Shown here piece by piece: positions 32,988 through 44,340 of a stretch of DNA of 64,000 nucleotides. The stretch lies in NCBI GenBank assembly GCA_009760885.1, contig CM019714.1, positions 6,396,812-6,460,811 on the forward strand. The letters run 5' to 3'. Made by a program: the position numbers and the translations under genes. The notes beneath the pieces are model-generated. The model saw only the letters and a program-made list of their open reading frames with translations, had not been told where the DNA came from and made no database searches. Each line of letters begins with the position of its first letter. Within the stretch, counting starts at the first letter, position 1. This DNA comes from Achatina immaculata (lineage: Eukaryota > Mollusca > Gastropoda > Stylommatophora > Achatinidae).

Positions 32988-34067
32988 CGAGGGTCGTACC
33001 GAAAGTTGTGAGCAAAAATTTCTTAAAAATCAGAATTTATAGATAGAGAAAATATAAATGTATCACCTTAACTGCATCTTTGCACTTCATGTAGAGGTCA
33101 TCACCATCATGTCACGTGACCACGCAGAGCATAAACAAAATGGCAGGTGCTGAAGTTTCGTTTTGTCAACGTGCTTAAACAGAAAGGAACAAGTCACCAT
33201 CTTCCGTCTCCGAACAGGACACAGCCGACTCCGAAGTCATATGTATACAAAGTTTAAGGTTGGTACTACTAATCTATGTACATGTGCCCAGGTGCCCCAA
33301 ACTGTGGAACATATCCTCCAGAACTGCATCAACTACGAGTCACTGAGAAATAATTACTGGCCTAGTGAAACCACTAAAGAAGATAAGCTCTATGGTTCCA
33401 TACATGAGTTACAAAAAACAGTGAAATTTATCCAAGAGACAGGACTGCAGATATAGACAGACAGTGCGAATGAAGAAGAAGAAGTCAACGTGCTGTTATT
33501 GAGTTCCTCGTTAAAGAGGAAATCCCCGCTGTTGAAATTCACCAAAGACTTCAGCTTGCTTATGGAGATGTGTGTACGAGTGCTAGAAGTGCTAGGAGGT
33601 GGGTGAAACATTTCAAAGACGGAAACACGAGCATCCAAGATATGCCTCGCAGCGGTTGCCCTTGAACTGCCTCCACTGAACGCAACGTGGAAAGGGCTGA
33701 TGACATCATTAAAGAAGACAGGGTTGATGACATCATTAAAGAAGACAGACATATCACAGTTTCTGAAATCGCTGCAAATCTTGGAATATCCAGTACAGAA
33801 AATGATTGAAACCCTAGGAAATAGAAAAGTTTGTGCCAGCTGGGTCCTACAGGAGAGAACGTCCAGGAACCCACCAGCTGGAACGGAATTCTACCGTGAG
33901 GGCATTTTCAAACTTGCAGAGCAATGGGAAAAATCTGTGCAGAGAAATGGAGATTGTGTTGAAAAGTGAAGAAAAGGATGCAGATTAAGGTGATACATTT
34001 ATATTTTCTCTATCTATAAATTCTGATTTAAAAAAAATTTTGTTCATGACTTTCGGTATGAGCCTCG
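32988..34067 (+). mobile_element. Degenerate mariner-type element with long terminal inverted repeats
   Basis: The left end CGAGGGTCGTACCGAAAGTT and the complement of the right end (CGAGGCTCATACCGAAAGTC) match, and similarity continues for about 90 bp (TCAGAATTTATAGATAGAG). The interior encodes pieces of the transposase N-terminal helix-turn-helix region: EFLVKEEIPAVEIHQRLQLA, then RRWVKHFKDGNTSIQDMPRS. A stop, a small internal duplication and loss of the catalytic part make it non-autonomous. A retrotransposon is nested at 33176-33483. Confidence 0.82.
33176..33483 (+). mobile_element. 5'-truncated non-LTR retrotransposon 3' end nested in the mariner, 11-bp target duplication
   Basis: Target copies GTCAACGTGCT lie at 33165-33175 and 33484-33494. 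The insert encodes LNRKEQVTIFRLRTGHSRLR and then CAQVPQTVEHILQNC, followed by stop and a GAAGAAGAA tail. It is nearly identical to the end of the element at 47690-48752. Confidence 0.88.
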
Positions 34068-34164
34068 AATTATCAAGATAAACAGCAAAAAAAGTCTACA
34101 AAAATGAAAACTGACAAGAAAGAGCTACCATATAATAAGTAACCAAATATCTGTGAATCCCGGA

Positions 34165-34450
34165 CTTTATGGATGAATTAGAGTGATGATTCTCTCTCTG
34201 AACTTTATGCCCAAGGCACATGGGGCTTCTGCAAAGGTTTTCCACAAACTCCTGTCTTTTGCTTTCCTTTCCACTTTTGCCCAAGAAGGTCTTCTTTTGC
34301 TCAACATCCTCTCTGTTGTTCTTCTCCATGTCTCCTTTGGTGTACCCTTACTTCTGTCCCCTGTGGTGTCCATCTTGTTGCTATTTTTGGTAGCGAGTCA
34401 TCAGTCAACTGAAGCACATGTCCCAACCATCGCCAGCATCTTTTCTCAGT
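34165..34450 (-). pseudogene. Non-LTR retrotransposon 3' end (family D)
   Basis: The minus strand encodes the tail KETWRRTTERMLSKRRPSWA, then LWKTFAEAPCALG, homologous to the end of the RT fragment at 44680-45775 (LWKTLVEAPCALG). It has stops and a frameshift. Confidence 0.75.
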
Positions 34451-34582
34451 AACTGCTGTCGGATGATCTAACCAACAAAAATTTCTGACAATAATGGGAA
34501 GATCCTGCCAGGCTGACGTCAGATAAGCTCAGACCATCAAAAACTTTAAAAAAATCATAAAGGCTAAAACTGAAGCTTGTAC

Positions 34583-34683
34583 CAGTCTCTAGATTTTTGG
34601 ATGCAGAAAAATAGGCTTCGGCCATCTTCTCCTTGTCCCACTCCACAGCTTGCCAGTGACTCAACAGCTCGAAACATCGCCCT
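34583..34683 (-). CDS. NPHP3: NPHP3 linker exon (RCFELLSHWQ)
   Basis: The 101-bp exon reads GRCFELLSHWQAVEWDKEKM and then AEAYFSASKNLET. It lies between acceptor TCATCTTCAG and donor GTACAA, with one base carried over to form GCT in the next exon. The motif L..YW..V..DK..M...Y matches the family region just before the TPRs. The reading frame stays open 100 bp past the donor, so the exact 3' end rests on the phase match. Confidence 0.78.
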
Positions 34684-34799
34684 CTGAAGATGACAAAATG
34701 TTTGTGACGAGATTGTAAAGTTACTGGTGACAGAATCTATTTAAACTGCTGTGTAATGCACATTATGAATCTCAATTTTCTTCTTTTAAAATAATTTTA

Positions 34800-35135
34800 A
34801 TTCACTTACTCTACACACAAGATTTGCTCTGGATTTCAAGATCCTCTCTAGACTCAATCTGGACTTGTGACTCACTCTAGACTCATGACTCAATATGAAT
34901 TCAAGACCTACTCTATACCCAAGATCCATTATGGATTCAAGACCCACTCTATACTCAAGATCTACTATGAATTCAAGACCCACTCTATACTCAAGATCTA
35001 CTATGAATTCAAGACCCACTCTATACTCAAGATCTACTATGAATTCAAGACCCACTCTATACTCAAGATCTATTATGAATTCAAGACCCACTCTATACTC
35101 AAGATCTACTATGAATTCAAGACCCATTCTGGACT
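34800..35135. repeat. Minisatellite, 36-bp unit
   Basis: CTACTATGAATTCAAGACCC plus ACTCTATACTCAAGAT repeats about seven times with decayed units on both sides. All frames on both strands are largely open because the period is a multiple of three. Confidence 0.93.
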
Positions 35136-35139
35136 CATT

Positions 35140-36540
35140 TTAGACCTGACACTTGCTATGGACTCATATTCCTTGCATAATATTACCTTTCCCTTTCATT
35201 CACTGAATACTATGTGTAGGCAATCTGATGCACCTCACTCTGCAGGCAGATATTCTCCATCTTTCTCAACACCAGTGTGACAGTAACCCAACTGGAGAGA
35301 CCTGGTCCCAAACCCACAACCTTCTGAAGACAAGGAGGCAGGTTACTACAGACTAGGCGTAGCTCTCAGAGGACGTGGATGACCGTTGTCAGGACAGAAG
35401 CACCAAGCTGGCCAAGCCCTGCACCATCTATTTTTAGGTCTGTCTGACAACAGGCTGTTACCGCAGCTCTGTGTGTGCCTGGCATCAGTCATGCCCATCA
35501 AGACGTCTGGCCAGAAAGGTTCTATCAAAATGTTTTGGATGCTCCAGAAAGTTAGAGCGGCTGTTACAACATGGTACATTTGATGAAAAGTTTGCTTCCC
35601 AGTGCCTGTACTACAACAATCAATCATTCAACATACAACAATCAATCATTCCACATACAACAATCAATCATTCAACACTGGCAGTCAAAGTGAAGCTCTT
35701 CATCTGTACATGAACAATTTATATGCCAAATTCAGCTATAAACAATTTATCTGCTAAGATTATACTCAACCATAAACAATCTATCTCCTAAAATTACATG
35801 CATACACAACACTTAAATAAAACCATTTACTTGCAATCACATTTTTTAAGATATCAGAATCCAAACAAAAAGCACATTATTTATAAAATGTACAATATTT
35901 AACCTGTGACACTTAATTAAAACATGTTTGTATCCAGAAAAGAATATTACCACAATTTTTATCATGAATTCTTACTTCAAATCTTTATACTGAATCTTAC
36001 ATTCACCACCTTATAATAAAAATTGCATTCTTCATCTCGGAGACGGTTATGAAGCAGGCACACATTAGTTGTGGCTTTTACAAGCATCATTTTGCCAAAA
36101 CTGTGCTCTCTTGGCTGATTGTACCAATGTTTGATCCGCATCTTAGACCACACTAAACAGAAGGAAGTTTTTTTGTTGCTTGGACCAATCTCCTTGAGGT
36201 TGTTTTCTTTCTTTTTTTATTTCTCTTTGAGTTTGACTCTCATTTTCCCCCTAAATAATGCTGTAAACTTGCACAGTCACCCTCCGAGTGATTCAGTCTT
36301 TAGCCATTTCTTCCCAGTCCCCACTGCCGACTGAAAAATCTCTCATCTTATTATTTACATCAAAACTAGCAACTGTAGGAAGTATTTATGTATAAAAATC
36401 TTACTCACAACATTCACACCAGAAACCTGAAATATGTTACCACAGCTTCTCTGCCGAGATTAGGGAACCGTTACCTTACTTCATCTTGAATAAACACGCT
36501 TCATTTGAGCAATGCACTGAAAACTGTAAGACTATATGGA
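35140..36540. other. NPHP3 intron sequence without recognised gene
   Basis: It contains a small 22-bp repeat (CAATCAATCATTCAACATAC, 35608-35675), an AT-rich part and nothing coding that could be recognised. Confidence 0.4.
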
Positions 36541-36544
36541 ACAA

Positions 36545-36960
36545 TGTCACACAGATGTCTCATCTTACTCTGAGACATGTCACAGAAAGTTCACACCGTC
36601 TTATTCAGAGACATGTCACAGAAAGTTCACACTGTCTTACTCAGAGACATGTCACAGAAAGTTCGTAATGCCTTACTCACAGACATGTCATAGAAAGTTC
36701 ATAATGCCTTACTCAGAGACATGTCACAGAAAGTTCATAATGCCTTACTCAGAGACATGTCACAGAAAGTTTTTGTCTTACTCAGAGACATGTCACAGAA
36801 AGTTTATGTCTTACTCAGAGACATGTCACAGAAAGTTCATAATACCTTACTCAGAGACATGTCACAGAAAGTTCACACTGTCTTACTCAGAGACATGTCA
36901 CAGAAAGTTTATGTCTTACTCAGAGACATGTCACAGAAGGCTTATAATGTCTAACTTGGT
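36545..36960. repeat. Minisatellite, 33-36-bp unit related to adjacent splice donor
   Basis: CTTACTCAGAGACATGTCAC plus AGAAAGTTCATAATGC repeats about 13 times. On the minus strand each unit carries GTAAGAC, as in the donor of the 36992-37114 exon (AAAGTAAGACATGATGACCT), and both are followed by CTTTCTGTG. Confidence 0.9.
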
Positions 36961-36991
36961 AACAGGCCACAGAAAGGTCATCATGTCTTAC

Positions 36992-37114
36992 TTTGCACAC
37001 ATTTGCCGGAAGACCTCCAGATTTAGGATACACCTCTCAAGCTGTAGCTTGTCCCCGGTCTGACTGATCAACCAGGGCAGCTCATCCACCGCCCTACTTG
37101 AAACTCTGCCTGGC
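36992..37114 (-). CDS. NPHP3: NPHP3 ELPW exon, downstream copy
   Basis: The exon encodes PGRVSSRAVDELPWLISQTG and then DKLQLERCILNLEVFRQMCA. The VDELPW motif followed by L..(8-10)..L..C.LN...F is shared by NACHT-TPR proteins, including NPHP3. The last two bases AA join the next exon's A to give AAA, and GG from the preceding exon joins its first G, so both junctions are in phase. Its donor lies next to a 33-36-bp array (36545-36960) whose unit repeats a GTAAGAC sequence. Confidence 0.83.
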
Positions 37115-37261
37115 CTGCAAGTAGAAGATTTTTCAGTCCAAAAAAAAAAACATGAAAACTCAATCAACACGAAGTATGCTCATGTTTAAGGAATACTTTA
37201 TAAAAGCTCTAATGTGACCTGCCAAGTGAAAGAAACAAAAGACTGTACACAGTCCGGGTCA

Positions 37262-37690
37262 AGAACAAAATGTACACAAACATTTGCTAGTTCTGTTACA
37301 GGAAGAAATGTATACAAACATTTCCTGGTTCTGTTACAGGAAGAAATGTACACAAACATTTGCTGGTTCTGTTACAGGAAGAAATGTACACAAACATTTG
37401 CTGGTTCTGTTACAGGAAGAAATGTACACAAACATTTGCTGGTTCTGTTACAGGAAGAAATGTACACAAACATTTGCTGGTTCTGTTACAGGAAGAAATG
37501 TACACAAACATTTGCTGGTTCTGTTACAGGAAGAAATGTACACAAACATTTGCTGGTTCTGTTACAGGAAGAAATGTACACAAATATTTGCTGGTTCTGT
37601 TACAGGAAGAAATGTACACAAACATTTGCTGGTTCTGTTACAGGAAGAAATGTACACAAACATATGCTAGTTCTGTTACAGGAAGAAATG
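37262..37690. repeat. 38-bp minisatellite (second copy 38137-38565)
   Basis: TGCTGGTTCTGTTACAGGAA plus GAAATGTACACAAACATT repeats about eleven times in each copy. In copy 2 some units are one base shorter (CACAACATATGC). Confidence 0.94.
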
Positions 37691-37866
37691 AAAGCAATTT
37701 TAACAAATGCTACTGACCATGCAAATTAATCATGACAAAATATGAAGAGATATTCACACTTTTCTCAATTATCTTACACCTTAAATCTTTCCCATGCCGT
37801 TAATGTCACATAGGGCTTATAATGTCTAACTTGGTAACAGGCCACAGAAAGGTCATCATGTCTTAC

Positions 37867-37989
37867 TTTGCACACATTTGCCGGAAGACCTCCAGATTTA
37901 GGATACACCTCTCAAGCTGTAGCTTGTCCCCGGTCTGACTGATCAACCAGGGCAGCTCATCCACCGCCCTACTTGAAACTCTGCCTGGC
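37867..37989 (-). CDS. NPHP3: NPHP3 ELPW exon, upstream duplicate copy
   Basis: This copy of the 123-bp exon lies 875 bp from the one at 36992-37114 and has the same sequence, acceptor (CTACTTGCAG) and donor (GTAAGA). It encodes PGRVSSRAVDELPWLISQTG and then DKLQLERCILNLEVFRQMCA. Because it is 123 bp (41 codons), begins by completing a split codon and leaves 2 nt, one copy or both in tandem can be spliced without changing frame. Confidence 0.72.
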
Positions 37990-38679
37990 CTGCAAGTAGA
38001 AGATTTTTCAGTCCAAAAAAAAAAACATGAAAACTCAATCAACACGAAGTATGCTCATGTTTAAGGAATACTTTATAAAAGCTCTAATGTGACCTGCCAA
38101 GTGAAAGAAACAAAAGACTGTACACAGTCCGGGTCAAGAACAAAATGTACACAAACATTTGCTAGTTCTGTTACAGGAAGAAATGTATACAAACATTTCC
38201 TGGTTCTGTTACAGGAAGAAATGTACACAAACATTTGCTGGTTCTGTTACAGGAAGAAATGTACACAAACATTTGCTGGTTCTGTTACAGGAAGAAATGT
38301 ACACAACATATGCTAGTTCTGTTACAGGAAGAAATGTACACAAACATTTGCTGGTTCTGTTACAGGAAGAAATGTACACAAACATTTGCTGGTTCTGTTA
38401 CAGGAAGAAATGTACACAACATATGCTAGTTCTGTTACAGGAAGAAATGTACACAAATATTTGCTGGTTCTGTTACAGGAAGAAATGTACACAAACATTT
38501 GCTGGTTCTGTTACAGGAAGAAATGTACACAAACATATGCTAGTTCTGTTACAGGAAGAAATGAAAGCAATTTTAACAAATGCTACTGACCATGCAAATT
38601 AATCATGACAAAATATGAAGAGATATTCACACTTTTCTCAATTATCTTACACCTTAAATCTTTCCCATGCCGTTAATGT

Positions 38680-39085
38680 CACATAGGGCTTGCATAGTTG
38701 TTTGCCAAGTTGTCTTGTTCTTGGCGAGTCTTTCAACTTCATCAAGGGTTTATATGCCCACTAAACTGGCCTCTCTTAACAATGTCCTCTTTAGAGTTTC
38801 ACGCGGTTGGCCTCTTTTTCTTTGGCCTATTGTGTTCCACTTGATAGCTTGTTTTGGTATTCTCTGATTGTTTCTTCTCATCACATGGCCTACATATGTC
38901 CATCTTCTTTTTCTGACCACCCATGAGACAGGTTGTTGTTTGCTCATCTGTCTTATCTCTGTGTTCTTGAATTCATTCCAGTTTATACCAAGTATTTTCC
39001 TTAAAGAGTCTAATTTCTTGTCTGTTTCTTTAGCTGATTTCCAGCTTTCGCATGCATAAATGAGGATGGATATCACATTTGTATT
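38680..39085 (-). pseudogene. Non-LTR retrotransposon 3' end (family A)
   Basis: The minus strand encodes YACESWKSAKETDKKLDSLR, KILGINWNEFKNTEIRQ and WTYVGHVMRRNNQRI, then RKRGQPRETLKR. It is the same family as 1865-2145 and is 5'-truncated with no catalytic motif. One stretch of 108 codons is uninterrupted. Confidence 0.8.
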
Positions 39086-39364
39086 GAATAATCTTAACCG
39101 ATTATTCTTGATTATTCTGTATTAAAAATAGCAAACCAAGAAACTGTCAACTACTTGAACAGTAAATTTTTTAAAAAGGGCCATGGCGACGAGAAAAACT
39201 AGATTTTAACAATCATGACTCATCATTTCAACTGGTTCTGAAGCAGGTAGATATTTGCTGTTTATGGAAACTATATCTTCTTCCAAGGCCATTTCTACCA
39301 ATATTTGACTGATGTAATTGGGCAGTGTTTATGCTGCAAGGTCCTGACTTTTTTTGTGATGTTT

Positions 39365-39990
39365 TCCTCTGTCTTCAGTCTTGGTCCTTGTGTTTACCTC
39401 TGTCTTCAGTCTCGGTCCTTGTGTTTTCCTCTGTCTTCAGTCTCGGTCCTTGAGTTTTCCTCTGTCTTCAGTCTCGGTCCTTGAGTTTTCCTCTGTCTTC
39501 AGTCTCGGTCCTTGTGTTTTCCTGTGTTTTCAGTCTCGGTCCCTGTGTTTACCTCTGTCTTCAGTCTCGGTCCTTGTGTTTACCTCTGTCTTCAGTCTCG
39601 GTCCTTGTGTTTTCCTCTGTCTTTAGTCTCGGTCCTTGTGTTTTCCTCTGTCTTCAGTCTCAGTCCTTGTGTTTACCTCTGTCTTCAGTCTCGGTCCTTG
39701 TGTTTACCTCTGTCTTTAGTCTCGGTCCTTGTGTTTTCCTCTGTCTTCAGTCTTGGTCCTTGTGTTTTCCTCTGTCTTCAGTCTCGGTCCTTGCGTTTTC
39801 CTGTGTCTTCGGTCTCGGTCCTTGTGTTTACCTCTGTCTTTAGTCTCAGTCCTTGTGTTTACCTCTGTCTTTAGTCTCGGTCTTTGTGTTTTCCTCTGTC
39901 TTCAGTCTCGGTCCTTGTGTTTTCCTCTGTTTTCAATCTCGGTTCTTGTGTTTTCCTCTGTCTTCAGTCTCAGTCCTTGTGTTTTCCTTA
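39365..39990. repeat. Minisatellite, 31-bp unit, about 20 copies
   Basis: TCAGTCTCGGTCCTTGTGTT plus TTCCTCTGTCT repeats in the intron downstream of the 40207-40304 exon. It is more C/T-rich than its surroundings. The open frames are array artefacts. Confidence 0.94.
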
Positions 39991-40206
39991 TCTGATGATG
40001 CTCCCATTCGCAGCTGCACTTTCCACGTAGCTTGGTCTTCTACTAGTTCTTCCTAATCCCACAGACAGATGGAGTATCTCTAATACACACCTCACAAACA
40101 CTCTTGTACCTTATGCATAAGAAGCACATTTAGACTGAGGTGCTAGGAATTCTGGGACAATAAAATAAATCATAAAATAAACATTATCAAAATGAGGACC
40201 ACTTAC

Positions 40207-40304
40207 CCAATGTGATTCTGAAAATACTGGATAAGTTTCTGCCTTACATCACTTATGCTTTCTTCTTCTTCTTTGTAGAAGTACTCAAATACGGCCTCCT
40301 GAGC
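40207..40304 (-). CDS. NPHP3: NPHP3 exon (AQEAVFEYF)
   Basis: The 98-bp exon reads AQEAVFEYFYKEEEESISDV and then RQKLIQYFQNHIG. It lies between acceptor CTCACCCAG and donor GTAAGT, with 2 nt (GG) carried to the next exon. The layout A(Q)xAVxxxY...R..L..YF matches the family segment just before the ELPW motif. The acidic EEEES run is not obviously conserved. Confidence 0.84.
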
Positions 40305-40309
40305 CTGGG

Positions 40310-40720
40310 TGAGACACCAACAAAACAGAAAAACTTGTATAAGCCAGTAAACAATGACCTCTACCAAGGACACTGACATGGCAATGTTTCTGCTTATAAA
40401 ACTCCAGATGTTCAAAAGAGAGTTATCTACCCTCCCCATCATAAAAATAGTTTCCTTTCATAGACATGATAGCACATGCATTTAATCAATCTTTTCAACT
40501 GCTATTCACATAAGTTCTTTCTAGCCTTCTTCTTGTTCTACTGGATCTCAACTCCCATTTTTCCACAAAATAATTTCCACGATAATAATTAACAGAAAGA
40601 CATCTGCTCTCATTAAATTGATGTATTAGGTCAACTGTACTGTTATCATTAAATTAGTATCAAGTTAACTGTACTATTACCATTAAATTAGCGTCAAGTT
40701 AACTGTACTATTAAGATTAT
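40310..40720. other. NPHP3 intron sequence, small repeats only
   Basis: It contains three diverged copies of a unit of about 40 bp with CAAGTTAACTGTACTATTA (40615-40715). Otherwise no feature was recognised. Confidence 0.4.
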
Positions 40721-40897
40721 AAAAGGTCCAACAATTAAGTAATGAGACTGATTTTATTATGACCAAGACAAAAATGCCATCTATGAAGCAAAGCATGGAA
40801 TCCAAAGAGGCAATCTTCATCATTGATCTGGCAACTTTTCATTGTCGCCCGATAAGCAGAAGACAAACAAGAAGCCATTCTGTTGACCTAGTTAGAG

Positions 40898-41995
40898 GTG
40901 CATTGTCACATAATCAGCGTGGAGCAAAAAGCTAACATTAAATTCTGTTTAAAACTCAGAAAAAGCGCTGTTGACACAGTTGAATTGATGCAACAAGTTT
41001 ATGAGGATAACTGTTTATCTCATGCACAGATATTCAGGTGGTATTCACGATTCAAAAGTGGTGTGGAAACGATTACAAATGCAACTAGACATGGGTGCCC
41101 AATTTCTGTTCGTAATGAGGAACTCATTGCAAAAATCAGAGAATGGATACAAGAAGATTGTTGTTTGACTGTGAGGATGATGACAGATGAATCTGGTGTT
41201 AACCAAGAGACCATTCGTAAAATTTTAGTGGAAGATTTGGACAAGAAAAAAGTTGTTTGCCAGTTTGTACCACATGCGTTGTCTGATGACCAAAAACATC
41301 AGCATGTTGAGTACGCAAAAAACATCATTAATACGTGTCGCAGAAATAAACATTTCTTAAATATGATTGTTGCAGATGATGAAACATGGATTTTCTGCTA
41401 CGATCTCACAACTAAACACCAAAGTACTCAGTGAAAGTCATCTTCATCACCAAAAGGCAAAAAAATTTCGTTTTCAAAAGTCAAAAGTGAAGACAATTTT
41501 GGTGTACTTCTACGACAGCAAAGGAGTTGTTCACAAAGAATTTATTCCAGAGGGACAGACTGTCACTGCCAAAGTTTATTTAAGTATTTTGAAACACCTA
41601 TTGAAAAGGATTCACAGAGTCCAAACCGAGTATTCAACACCTGGCAGTTTTTCCTTCTTCATGATGATAGACCAGCTCACTGGGTGGTGGCTGTACAGGT
41701 ATTTTGGGCCCAAAAACAAGTGTGTGTTCTCAACCATCCATCCTGTTCCACAGATTTGTCTCCCTGTGATTATTTTCTATTCCCAAAATTAAAGTTACCA
41801 ATGAAAGGACACTTCTTTGACGATACTGATGACATCCGTAACATTGAGTTTAAGGGCCATACCAACAGAAGAACTGCAGAGGTCATTCTAGTATTTGTTA
41901 GATCATGCCATTCACTGTATCAATGCACAAGGGACTTATTTTTAACAAAATACACGTTATATCTTCACCTATTTTTTTTTTTATTTGTTACGTAA
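40898..41995 (+). pseudogene. Mariner-type transposase, copy 1, frameshifted
   Basis: The N-terminal 178 codons hold the paired helix-turn-helix region (EQKANIKFCLKLRKSAVDTV; FRWYSRFKSGVETITNATRH) and the first catalytic block VADDETWIF. A stop follows HQSTQ at 41434. The rest continues in other frames: KTILVYFYDSKGVVHKEFIP, then HDDRPAHWV near 41660 (second Asp region), then DLSPCDYFLFPKLK (third Asp). At least two frameshifts make it non-functional. Confidence 0.88.
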
Positions 41996-42150
41996 TTAGC
42001 CTCATTTTATTATGACCAAGACAAAAATGCCATCTATGAAGCAAAGCATGGAATCCAAAGAGGCAATCTTCATCATTGATCTGGCAACTTTTCATTGTCG
42101 CCCGATAAGCAGAAGACAAACAAGAAGCCATTCTGTTGACCTAGTTAGAG

Positions 42151-43240
42151 GTGCATTGTCACATAATCAGCGTGGAGCAAAAAGCTAACATTAAATTCTG
42201 TTTAAAACTCAGAAAAAGCGCTGTTGACACAGTTGAATTGATGCAACAAGTTTATGAGGATAACTGTTTATCTCATGCACAGATATTCAGGTGGTATTCA
42301 CGATTCAAAAGTGGTGTGGAAACGATTACAAATGCAACTAGACATGGGTGCCCAATTTCTATGAGGAACTCATTGCAAAAATCAGAGAATGGATACAAGA
42401 AGATTGTTGTTTGACTGTGAGGATGATGACAGATGAATCTGGTGTTAACCAAGAGACCATTCGTAAAATTTTAGTGGAAGATTTGGACAAGAAAAAAGTT
42501 GTTTGCCAGTTTGTACCACATGCGTTGTCTGATGACCAAAAACATCAGCATGTTGAGTACGCAAAAAACATCATTAATACGTGTCGCAGAAATAAACATT
42601 TCTTAAATATGATTGTTGCAGATGATGAAACATGGATTTTCTGCTACGATCTCACAACTAAACACCAAAGTACTCAGTGAAAGTCATCTTCATCACCAAA
42701 AGGCAAAAAAATTTCGTTTTCAAAAGTCAAAAGTGAAGACAATTTTGGTGTACTTCTACGACAGCAAAGGAGTTGTTCACAAAGAATTTATTCCAGAGGG
42801 ACAGACTGTCACTGCCAAAGTTTATTTAAGTATTTTGAAACACCTATTGAAAAGGATTCACAGAGTCCAAACCGAGTATTCACACCTGGCAGTTTTTCCT
42901 TCTTCATGATGATAGACCAGCTCACTGGGTGGTGGCTGTACAGGTATTTTGGGCCCAAAAACAAGTGTGTGTTCTCAACCATCCATCCTGTTCCACAGAT
43001 TTGTCTCCCTGTGATTATTTTCTATTCCCAAAATTAAAGTTACCAATGAAAGGACACTTCTTTGACGATACTGATGACATCCGTAACATTGAGTTTAAGG
43101 GCCATACCAACAGAAGAACTGCAGAGGTCATTCTAGTATTTGTTAGATCATGCCATTCACTGTATCAATGCACAAGGGACTTATTTTTAACAAAATACAC
43201 GTTATATCTTCACCTATTTTTTTTTTTATTTGTTACGTAA
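42151..43240 (+). pseudogene. Mariner-type transposase, copy 2, frameshifted
   Basis: The same protein as copy 1 with the same old frameshifts, plus a 7-bp deletion (near 42361, after CCCAATTTCT) that breaks the N-terminal domain after 80 or so codons and a 1-bp deletion near 42881. The shared lesions show that inactivation came before the duplication. Confidence 0.88.
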
Positions 43241-43299
43241 TTAGCCTCATTACTTAATTGTCGGACCTTGTATGGAACAAAATTTTTGCCACTTTTATT

Positions 43300-44340
43300 A
43301 CACAGCTTCAGGGTCAGGTTAGTTATAATGAGGAATTTCAGATCCAGGTTAGACCTACTAAACAACTTCAGACTTAGGTTAGCTCTACTAAACAACTTCA
43401 GATCCAGGTTAGACCTACTAAACAACTTCAGACTTAGGTTAGCTCTACTAAACAACTTCAGACTTAGGTTAGCTCTACTAAACAACTTCAGATCCAGGTT
43501 AGACCTACTAAACAACTTCAGACTTAGGTTAGCTCTACTAAACAACTTCAGACTTAGGTTAGCTCTACTAAACAACTTCAGACTTAGGTTAGACCTACTA
43601 AACTTCAGACTTAGGTTAGCTCTACTAAACAACTTCAGACTTAGGTTAGCTCTACTAAACAACTTCAGAGTTAGGCTAGCTCTACTAAACAACTTCAGAC
43701 TTAGGCTAGCTCTACTAAACAACTTCAGACTTAGGTTAGCTCTACTAAACAACTTCAGACCCAGGGTTAACTATACTAAACAATATCAAACCTGGCTTAA
43801 CTATACTAAACAATTTCAGACCTGGCTTAACTATACTAAACAATTTCAGACCTGGCTTAACTATACTAAACAATTTCAGACCTGGCTTAACTATACTAAA
43901 CAATTTCAGACCTGGCTTAACTATACTAAACAATTTCAGACCTGGCTTAACTATACTAAACAATTTCAGACCTGGCTTAACTATACTAAACAATTTCAGA
44001 CATGGCTTAACTATACTAAACAATTTCAGACCTGGCTTAACTATACTAAACAATTTCAGACCTGGCTTAACTATACTAAACAATATCAGACCTGGCTTAA
44101 CTATACTAAACAATACCAAACCTGCCTTATCTATACTAAACAACAGACCTGGCTTAACTATACTAAACAATTTCAGACCTGGCTTAACTATACTAAACAA
44201 TATCAGACCTGGCTTAACTATACTAAACAATATCAGACCTGGCTTAACTATATTAAACAATATCAGACCTGGCTTAACTATACCAAACAATATCAGACCT
44301 GGCTTAACTATACCAAACAATATCAGACCTGGCTTAACTC
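43300..44340. repeat. Two abutting 30-bp minisatellites
   Basis: Positions 43300-43760 repeat CAGACTTAGGTTAGCTCTAC plus TAAACAACTT. Positions 43760-44340 repeat CAGACCTGGCTTAACTATAC plus TAAACAATTT. Both have ten-codon periods and no stops, so a 376-codon plus-strand frame and long minus-strand frames are open by chance. The second unit also occurs at 46115-46190 and, varied, at 46880-47120. Confidence 0.95.

Larger units (their letters stand above)
36943..38692. repeat. Tandem duplication, 875-bp unit, containing an NPHP3 exon
   Basis: Copies 36943-37817 and 37818-38692 share the exon, its flanks, a 38-bp array and a right flank. The joint lies in GGGCTTATAATG, with a few bases of microhomology (GGCTT) to both parents. 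The right flank of both copies is the end of a family A retrotransposon (ATGCCGTTAATGTCACATAG). Confidence 0.94.
40722..43270 (+). mobile_element. Head-to-tail dimer of an inactive mariner-type transposon
   Basis: TA dinucleotides flank ends AAAGGTCCAACAATTAAGTA and, on the complement, CAAGGTCCGACAATTAAGTA. Between them lie two nearly identical transposon bodies joined at about 42000 with only part of a terminal repeat (GCCTCATTTTATTATGACC). Differences include a 7-bp deletion near 42361 and a 1-bp deletion near 42881 in copy 2. No complete pair of internal ends exists, so the whole behaves as one composite unit. Confidence 0.88.

Noticed and set aside
33560..33874. Minus-strand open frames in the degenerate mariner
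   Set aside because: They are antisense to recognisable transposase fragments and have no family similarity of their own.
37214..38602. VTGRNVHKHLL repeat frames
   Set aside because: A 38-bp array cycles through three frames; it lies within an NPHP3 intron on the opposite strand.
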